From: Strigamia acuminata
Taxonomy: Eukaryota > Arthropoda > Chilopoda > Geophilomorpha > Linotaeniidae
Assembly (NCBI GenBank): GCA_949358305.1
Contig: OX442316.1
Location: 13,950,001-14,014,000 of the forward strand
Length of the DNA: 64,000 nt
Reading direction: 5' to 3'
The notes under the pieces were generated by a model. The model did no database searches and was not told where the DNA came from. It saw nothing but the letters and a program-made list of their open reading frames with translations. A program made the translations under genes and the position numbers. Shown here one piece after another: positions 57,193 through 64,000 of this stretch. Numbering within the stretch: position 1 is the first letter of the stretch; each line of letters opens with the position of its first letter.

Positions 57193-57229
57193 ATTCATTA
57201 TGTATAAAAATAATCATGTAAAACGGTTA

Positions 57230-57235
57230 AATAAA
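57230..57235 (+). terminator. poly(A) signal of sulfotransferase copy 1
   Basis: AATAAA 38 bases after the stop codon; the corresponding site persists after the relic exon near 61690. Confidence 0.55.
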
Positions 57236-57667
57236 AGTAATTGCATATAGTTTCCTTGTAATATTTCCTGAATTCTAACCAGGAAGTTTTTTAACTTTTC
57301 AGTCATTTATTAAATAAATAAAAAATAATTTTATGTCGAATAAATTCATAAAAGAAGTAATTAAATTAATTAAATATAGAACTTCTGAATAAAAAAAGTA
57401 ATTAAATTGATTAAATATAGAACTTCTGAATAAAATTTAAACTATAATATCCGCATTTGATGCTGATAAGTTCAAATCAAACGTGTTCAATTTTTCTCGG
57501 GTTATTGAAATTTGATTTTGGCAGCACTTGGTTACATCATTACGCCAAAGCTTGATAGAGATACCAGTAACCACGACCTAAAAGAGTTTCAAACTTCAAA
57601 GAGTTCATTCTCCTTGTCTTCTCATTCTTTCATTTAAGTTTTCATTCAACAATTTTCATCTCTAAAG

Positions 57668-58952
57668 ATGCAATTTGAAAGATTAGGAGTTAATCCACTC
57701 TTCCCTGGTAGCGGCGAAGCATACAAATGCAATGGATTTTATTCGGACTAGGAACATGGCGGGATTGCTTGCAGAAAATGGCTAGACGAAAATTTTGAGG
57801 CATTTCCAGACGATGTTTACGTTGCATCTTTTCCAAAATCCGGTAAATTGCAGACGAAACTTACATTTTTAAAGCGGTAGAAACATTATAAGTTCAGATG
57901 TATTTTATTTTTCATATCTCAGGTACAACGTGGACTCAAGAAATGGTTTATAATAGCCAATGATTTAAATTTCGAAAAAGCAAAATCATCACCTTTGAAT
58001 CGAAGATTTCCGTGCATGGAGATTCGCAGTGTTGCGGAAAGTCGAGCAATTGCTAATTTGGAACAACCGCGCTTCATTAAGACTCATTATGCCTATTCAC
58101 TGTTACCGCAGTCAATTGTGGATAAAAAATGCAAAGTAAAAAAAATAAAAAAATTAAAATTAATTAAAATAAATTAAAATGTCGACATTTTAAATGCTTG
58201 ATTTATTGTGGTTTGTTTTTACTTTTTAGATTATTTATCCGATTCGTAATCCAAAAGATACGCTAGTTTCATTCTACCACTATGCAAAATCCAATCAATT
58301 CTTTCAATATCAAGGAGATTTTTCGACATTGCTTAAGCTGTTTTTGGAGGAAAAAGGTATAAAAAAGAACTATTAATAGTGCAACATTGGTCACTCATTG
58401 TGTAGTAACGCGGGATTCTTATTGATGTACAGCACTTGTGTGTAGTCCATTTTCGAAGCATGTTCTTGAGTATTGGGACCGTAAGCATCAGGACAACATC
58501 CTTATTTTGATGTATGAAGACATGAAAAAAGTAAAAAAAATTCAGTCGGTGATTCCAGTAAAGGAAATTAATCGTTTTTTAATCGGTTCAGGACTTTGCA
58601 TCTGCTGCGCGCAGTGTTGCTTCGTTTTTAGGGAAAAACTTGTCCGACAGTCAAGTAGAACAAGTCGTTGAACATTGTTCTTTTGGAAGTATGAAAAACA
58701 ATCCTATGGCCAATAACAGTAATTACCATAAAAACTTTCTGAGAAAAGGTCTGAATCAAACTTGAGCTCATTTACTTTACACTAAGTACAGTAATTTCTT
58801 TTTTCTAATTTTTACTTTTTACAAATTTTACAAATTCAGGTGAGGTTGGGGATTGGAGAAATTATTTTACTGAAGAAATGAATCAGCAAATGGAAGATTA
58901 TGTTCAGCGCCATTTCGAAGGAACTGGTTTGAAATTCAAATTTGATTTGTAA
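57668..58952 (+). pseudogene. sulfotransferase copy 2, disabled
   Basis: Six exon equivalents: 57668-57842, 57923-58135, 58230-58356, 58433-58530, 58592-58748, 58840-58952, very close to copy 3. Exon 1 has an in-frame TAG where copy 3 has GAC (FYSD-stop versus FYLDDEHGG), and the PAPS loop reads PKSG instead of PKTG. Exon 2 has a 2-bp deletion after EMVY that shifts the frame. Exons 3-6 remain open with normal splice sites and keep RNPKDTLVSF and the EVGDWRN block, so decay is recent. Confidence 0.9.
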
Positions 58953-59387
58953 CAAAAATGAGCATACCTAATTAGCTAATGCAGCGGTCGGCAACAGGCG
59001 GAAGGTCGAAACTTGGCTTGCGGTGACGTTTTAGCGACGTTTTTCCCTCGGTTTCTTTGGTTTTTCGGTGTTTTTTTTCCTGTTTTTTAGGTTTTATTGG
59101 TATTTTTTGGGTTGTGTGTTTATTGGGGGGTTTATTTGGTTTTTAAGTGTTTTATTAGGTATTTAGTAAGGTTTTTAAGTGTTGTTTTCTGGACCTCGAT
59201 AAAAATTTTCAATAATATTCGGACCCCACTTAAAATTACTTGCCGACCCCTGAGCTAATGATTGAATAAATATACTATCAAACTGTTTAGTTTTCTCGTG
59301 TTTTTTTTTCCCCTACAAATTTAGCAGAATGAATAAAAATAAAAAGCATTGAAGTGCCCTTGTATGAATGATTCTCCTTATTGTGCT
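58953..59387. other. 3' flank of sulfotransferase copy 2 with a T/G-rich insert
   Basis: Matches the 3' flank of copy 3 (GCATAATTAGCTAATG; GAATAAATRTACTATCAAA) but is interrupted by about 280 bp of T/G-rich DNA (59000-59260) containing GTTTTTAGGTTTTATTGGTA-like words, bounded by GCAGCGGTCGGCAACAGG and CTTGCCGACCCCTGAGCTAA. These boundaries resemble a small retroposed or transposed insert absent from copy 3. Confidence 0.55.
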
Positions 59388-60364
59388 GCGTTCCTGGCTT
59401 TTCCCAATGTAATAATTAAATTAACAATTACAATTCTGTCCCGGAATTCAAAAAGTGGAACCATTTCAGGTCTTCTATCTAATTTGGCCTTTAAAAGTTA
59501 TGTCTAGGGGATGAAATAAGTAATTCAAATGTAATATGTAAAATGAACAAGTAGTTTATTCAGAGTTAAACAAGAAAAACACTAAAATTACAAGTTAAAC
59601 AAAGAAGTGTAGATGAAATGCGCGTGAAACAACAAGCATTGTTCGCACCCGAGAAAATAGTGGCACGAATTGCCGAGCGATGTGTGAAAACACAAAAGGG
59701 GTGCGAAATCTTGCGATTTCGCGGGTTTGTTCGGAGGCCAACTAGCATTGTAAAGTTGATATTGTGTTAGTTAGTTTTTAGGCCACTAGATGACGATATA
59801 GTTCTGGTTTTTTCCCCCTTTTAAAAACCAAAACTGAAACTTATTCGTGAAGTAAAACTTGGTGTTGCATGTTGAGTTCTACAACTTGTGGGTTCGATCA
59901 TCTTTATTATCATCAGATCGGTGTTCGGGCGTCGTCGGGGGCGGCAGGTGTTCAATCCGCATCCTTTCGTCGATGAGGTCCGTAAGAATGATGTGTTTGA
60001 ACGGTTGAATCTTGTTGGAGTCTCACAAATCACCGGTCAAAACAATAATGCAAGTGTAGCAGAGCTGTGACAGCATGGTGAAGATAGTGAGTGTAGCATA
60101 AAGAGTGAGTAATATTCAAAAATTATTGCAGAATCTGGCCGGAAAATCGGCCAATGTGCATGCCTGGCAACGGTGCTCATTAGGAGTTTGCCTTAGCAAT
60201 CTCATAATTTTGACAGTTTCGTTGCTAAGCAACTGGCAACGGCTTTGGTTGACAGCCTTGAGCACAGACAATACAGAAACAAACACACAAATATTATTAC
60301 ATAATAATAATCAATTTTACCTAATTTCACCTAAATATCAATAGGGCATTTGGGGTCACAACCC
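59388..60364. mobile_element. dispersed repeat family C, copy 2
   Basis: Begins CTGCGTTCCTGGC and ends TTTGGGGTCACAACCC, sharing blocks with 24643-25207 but about 400 bp longer. It interrupts a duplicated sulfotransferase flank: near 63480 the empty site reads CCTTATTGTGTTTATC, whereas here CCTTATTGTG is followed by the insert and then TTGTGTTTATC, giving a 5-bp target duplication TTGTG. The additional middle section has no supported gene. Confidence 0.8.
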
Positions 60365-60483
60365 TTGTGTTTATCCTGTAGTCAACGGTGTTCTCTTTTA
60401 TGCCTCCCAATAACTCTCGATTTTGAAGTAACTCACATGAATGCATCTCACGTGTAAATCGTCACATGCGGTTTGCTTAATAT

Positions 60484-61493
60484 TATCATAGAGTAAGGAT
60501 AGAAAGAGTCGGCACTCTCCCGATTTTGGCGCAATCAGGCCACGCCTCCAATCGACACTAGCGCTCGCAGTGGTGGAGCTGCTACGAACAGCTTCAGATC
60601 AACGTGCGACTATTGCGATTATTGCAATTATTGGCCAAATTGACATAATTTGACAATGACATCTCTAAAGAGCAATGGGCATTATTGCAGTGCCTACAAC
60701 TCATCAGTATTTGAATAAAAAATCATTAATTTTGGCCAATTTGAATTGAAAATCATTAATTTTGACAAATATGGATTAAAAATAATCAGTTTTTGATCAG
60801 ATTTGAGCAAAATTCAGCAGTTTTTGATCAGAATTGAGCAAAATTTATCAGCTTTTGACCAATTTTGATCAAAATTTATCAAGTTTTGACCAATTTGGGC
60901 CAAAATTCATCATTTTATGACAAATTTGGTTCAAAATTCATTATTTTATTACTAATTTGGTTCAAAATTCATTGTTTTATTACTAATTTGGTCTAAAATT
61001 CATCATTTTATGACCAAAACAGCTAAAAGAAATTCATCAGACTTCACTGAAATGGAGTGAAGTTCACTCCATTTTTTACCAAAATAAAGTCAAATTAGTT
61101 TGCTTGGATTCTGTTGTTGTACCTCTTTTAATTAAATATTACTCACTACCTATTTTAACCCATTCAACTTATTTTAACTACATTTGTAAACAGATGATAT
61201 AAAAACTTGAGTCCATTATATCTGTCTCTCAACATATTTCTGTTCTAGAATAAAATAAAATTGTTATTTTTAATAAATATCTTAAAAATAACATAAAACC
61301 TTAATTTTTCTAATGGTTATTTGGACATTTACGGCTCCAATGCATTGCTAGCTAGTAGCTGAGCCACACAATCAGCAGCTCAACCACACGAGGGCGCCAC
61401 CGTCGATATGACGTTTCTGACGCAACAATGATTGCACTAACTTCAAAGCTTCCGACGGAGAGTGCCGACTCTTTCTATCCTTACTCTATGATA
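60484..61493. mobile_element. 1010-bp inverted-repeat transposon in the sulfotransferase array
   Basis: TATCATAGAGTAAGGATAGA... and its exact inverse at the right end form terminal repeats of about 38 bp (through AGTCGGCACTCTCC). The interior, about 60715-61020, holds drifting units of about 30 bp such as AAAATTCATCATTTTATGAC. No transposase frame. The target duplication is unclear. It sits at the junction between the flank of copy 2 and a relic last exon of copy 1. Confidence 0.82.
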
Positions 61494-61522
61494 TTATTAC
61501 TGAGGTTCCTTGCAAATTTTAG

Positions 61523-61642
61523 GTCAAGTTGGAGACTGGAAAAATTTCTTTACTGACTCGTGAGGAATTGAACGAGCAAATGGAGGAATATGTTCAACGT
61601 AAATTTGGAAAAAGCGGATTAAAATTTGAATTTGACAAATAA
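61523..61642 (+). pseudogene. relic last exon of sulfotransferase copy 1
   Basis: A near-identical copy of exon 6 of copy 1 (57080-57192), with its 3' end and flank, but with a 7-bp insertion (ACTCGTG type) after FFT that breaks the frame, and no upstream exons. It shows that the duplicated unit ran from the last intron of copy 1 through copy 2. Confidence 0.9.
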
Positions 61643-62041
61643 AGTCATAACATGAAGTTTTATAAAATATATAAATATAACATGTAAATAAAAGTAAATG
61701 CATAGTTTCCTTGTAATTTTATCTAATAAATTCCTTAAAGAAGTAATTAAATTAATTAAATTTTGAACTTCTGAATAAAATTTAAATTATAATATCCACA
61801 TTTGCTGTTGATTAGTTCAAATCAAACTTGTTCAATTTTTCACGGGTTCTTGAAATTGGATTGTGGCAGCACTTGGTTACGTCATTAAACCAAAGTTTTG
61901 ATAGGGATAACCTAACCACGACCTAAAAGAGTTTCAAACATTAAAAACAAACGAGATTAGATAAACTGCCAGAAGAGTTCATTCTCCATATCTTTTCATT
62001 CTTTTATTTAAGTTTGCATTCAACAATTTTCATCTCTAAAG

Positions 62042-63301
62042 ATGCAATTTGAAAGATTAGGAGTTAATCCACACTTCCCTGGTAGCGGCGAAGGGTACAA
62101 ATGCAATGGATTTTATTTGGACGACGAACATGGCGGGATTGCTTGCAGAAAATGGCTAGACGAAAATTTTGAGGCATTTCCAGACGATGTTTACGTTGCA
62201 TCTTTTCCAAAAACCGGTAAATTGCACACGAAACTTACATCATTAAAGCGGTAAAAACATTATAAATTCAGATGTATTTTATTTTTCATATCTCAGGTAC
62301 AACGTGGGCTCAAGAAATGGTTTATGTAATTGCCAATGATTTAAATTTCGAAAAAGCAAAATCATCACCTTTGAATCGAAGATTTCCGTACGCGGAGTTT
62401 CGCAGTGTTACGGAAACTCAAGCAATTGCTAATTTGGAACAACCGCGCTTCATTAAGACTCATTATCCCTATTCACTGTTACCGCAGTCAATTGTGGATA
62501 AAAAATGCAAAGTAAAAGAATAAAAAATTTAAAATAAATTAAATGTCGACATTTTGAATGCTTGATTTATTGTGGTTTGTTTTATTTTTAGATTATTTAT
62601 ACGATTCGTAATCCAAAAGATACGATAGTTTCATTTTACCATTTTGCAGTCTGCACTAAATCAATTCAATATCAAGGAGATTTTTCGACATTGTTTAAGC
62701 TGTTTTTGGAGGAAAAAGGTACAAAAAGCATTGGTCACTCTTTGTGTAGTTACGCGGGATTCTTATTGATGTACAGCAATTATGTATAGTCCATTTTCGA
62801 AGCATGTTCTTGAGTATTGGGACCGTAGGCATCAGGACAACATTCTTATTTTGATGTATGAAGACATGAAAAAAGTAAGAAATTCTTCAGTCGGTGACTC
62901 CAGTAAAGGAAATTAACCGTTTTTTAATCGATTCAGGACCTTGCATCTGCTGCGCGCAGTGTTGCTTCATTTTTAGAGAAAAACTTGTCCGACAGTCAAG
63001 TAGAACAAGTCGTTGAACATTGTTCTTTTGGAAGTATGAAAAACAATCCTATGACCAATAACCACACTTCCGTTAAGGATTTTATTAGAAAAGGTTGAAA
63101 TCAAAATTAAAATAATTTACTGTACTTCGTTTTTTTTTTTTTTTTTACGTAATAATTATTATTTTTTGTACAAATTTTACAAATTTAGGTGTGGTTGGTG
63201 ATTGGAAGAATCATTTTACTGAAGAAATGAATCAGCAAATGGAAGATTATGTTCAGCGCCATTTCGAAGGAACGGGTTTGAAATTCAAATTTGATTTGTA
63301 A
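62042..63301 (+). CDS. cytosolic sulfotransferase, intact (copy 3)
   Basis: Six exons: 62042-62216, 62297-62511, 62592-62718, 62777-62874, 62937-63093, 63189-63301 (885 nt, 294 aa). It has PKTGTTW across exons 1-2, catalytic His in KTHYPYSLLP, RNPKDTIVSFYHF, and RKGVVGDWKNHFT. It is a sister of the disabled copy 2, differing by scattered substitutions (for example HFAVCTKSI versus HYAKSNQFF in exon 3, a region near the acceptor pocket). With copy 1 it is one of two apparently active enzymes in the array. Confidence 0.94.
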
Positions 63302-63867
63302 CAAAAATGAGCATAATTAGCTAATGAAGAATCTACGAACTAAAAAATCTACTGAACACTGATTGAATAAATGTACTATCAAAATGTTTAGTGTTTACTT
63401 TTACAGTGTTTTTTCCCTCCTATAAATTTAGCAGAATAAAAATTAAAAGCATAGAAGTGCCCTTGCTTGAGTGATCTTCCTTATTGTGTTTATCTTGTAC
63501 TCAACGGTGTTCTCTTTTATGTCTTCCAATAGCTCGATTCTGAAGTAACTCACATGAATGCATCTCACGTGTAAATCGTCACATGACAAGTGTGAAAAAA
63601 AAGTTGTAAATCGAGATAAACTTCCTCGTTTTTTTATTTTTTTTTCTGATATAAAAGCCACTCGCCAGGCTTCGTACCTGCGCGATAGATAATAATTAAA
63701 TAGATACACCATCAAATGAATCAGAGTTATCTCGGCCTTATTCCAGTAGTATTCGTGAGTGATATTAGATAGGCTATAAGTAAAATTAATTTTCCACTTT
63801 GATTCATTCTTTGAACGCGTTAACACTCTTTTAAGGCGTTTACACTCAACAATTTTCACTCGTGAAT
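63302..63867. other. intergenic flank, sulfotransferase copy 3 to 4
   Basis: Repeats the 3' flank seen after copy 2 and, near 63475-63590, the segment seen at about 60366-60470, here without the family C insertion. The last 60 bases (TTTACACTCAACAATTTTCA) match the leader of copies 2 and 3. A 159-codon open frame on the minus strand (63443-63922) covers this duplicated flank and is not supported as a gene. Confidence 0.7.
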
Positions 63868-64000
63868 ATGCAGTTTGAACGATTAGGAGTTGATCCACTC
63901 TTCCCTGGTAGTGGCGAAGCATACAAATGCAATGGATTTTATTTGAACCACATACATGGTGGAATTTGTCGTGATTCGACTTTGTGGTTAAAGATAATAA
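63868..64000 (+). CDS. sulfotransferase copy 4, 5' fragment at window edge
   Basis: Starts MQFERLGVDPLFPGSGEAYK and continues CNGFYLNHIHGGICRD, matching exon 1 of copies 2 and 3 for about 35 residues. After GGI the sequence diverges (CRDSTLWLKII) from the expected KWLDENF region, so the copy may be altered or the local alignment shifted. It runs off the window; integrity unknown. Confidence 0.7.
   Translation, partial: MQFERLGVDPLFPGSGEAYKCNGFYLNHIHGGICRDSTLWLKII

Noticed and set aside
63443-63922. 159-codon minus-strand frame at the window end
   Set aside because: Runs through a duplicated intergenic flank and antisense to sulfotransferase exon 1; no recognised domain.

Overview
This 64 kb window is AT-rich animal nuclear DNA. 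Genes are split by many short introns (about 50-110 bp) with GT-AG borders and T-rich acceptors, and the non-coding space is full of small inverted-repeat transposons and simple repeats. The gene content (RGD/laminin-type integrin alpha with GFFKRK tail, BLOC1S1, PYM, AGPAT, CUB-trypsin protease, cytosolic sulfotransferases) fits an arthropod or another small-bodied invertebrate. I cannot name a species. All gene models below were built by hand by joining exons in phase; every complete model sums to a multiple of three.

Layout. (1) 1868-4788, plus strand: a secreted CUB-CUB-trypsin protease in 13 exons. (2) 6677-50716, minus strand: one integrin alpha-subunit gene in 24 exons. Its 23 downstream exons are packed into 6677-11811, while exon 1 (signal peptide and first propeller strand) lies at 50544-50716, so intron 1 is 38.7 kb and makes up most of the window. 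(3) That intron holds a complete nested gene on the opposite strand (AGPAT-type lysophosphatidate acyltransferase, 43140-44354), a decayed second copy of its tail (40518-42125), a young LTR element that encodes only a Gag protein (29240-31250, the two LTRs look identical), at least eight inverted-repeat elements, and several minisatellites. (4) 50717-51103 is a short shared promoter region between integrin and the divergent BLOC1S1 gene (51104-52234). (5) PYM (52637-53827) and a phytanoyl-CoA-dioxygenase-family gene of bacterial look (54115-55163) follow on the minus strand. (6) From 55880 to the window end lies a tandem sulfotransferase array: one intact gene, one pseudogene, a relic last exon, a second intact gene, and the start of another copy cut by the window edge. 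Two transposon-like insertions separate the duplicated units.

The genes do not form a pathway. The notable biology is architectural: a giant transposon-laden first intron with a nested antisense gene, a gag-only retroelement with all the landmarks of recent transposition, a set of related TA-target MITEs, and a birth-and-death cluster of detoxification enzymes.
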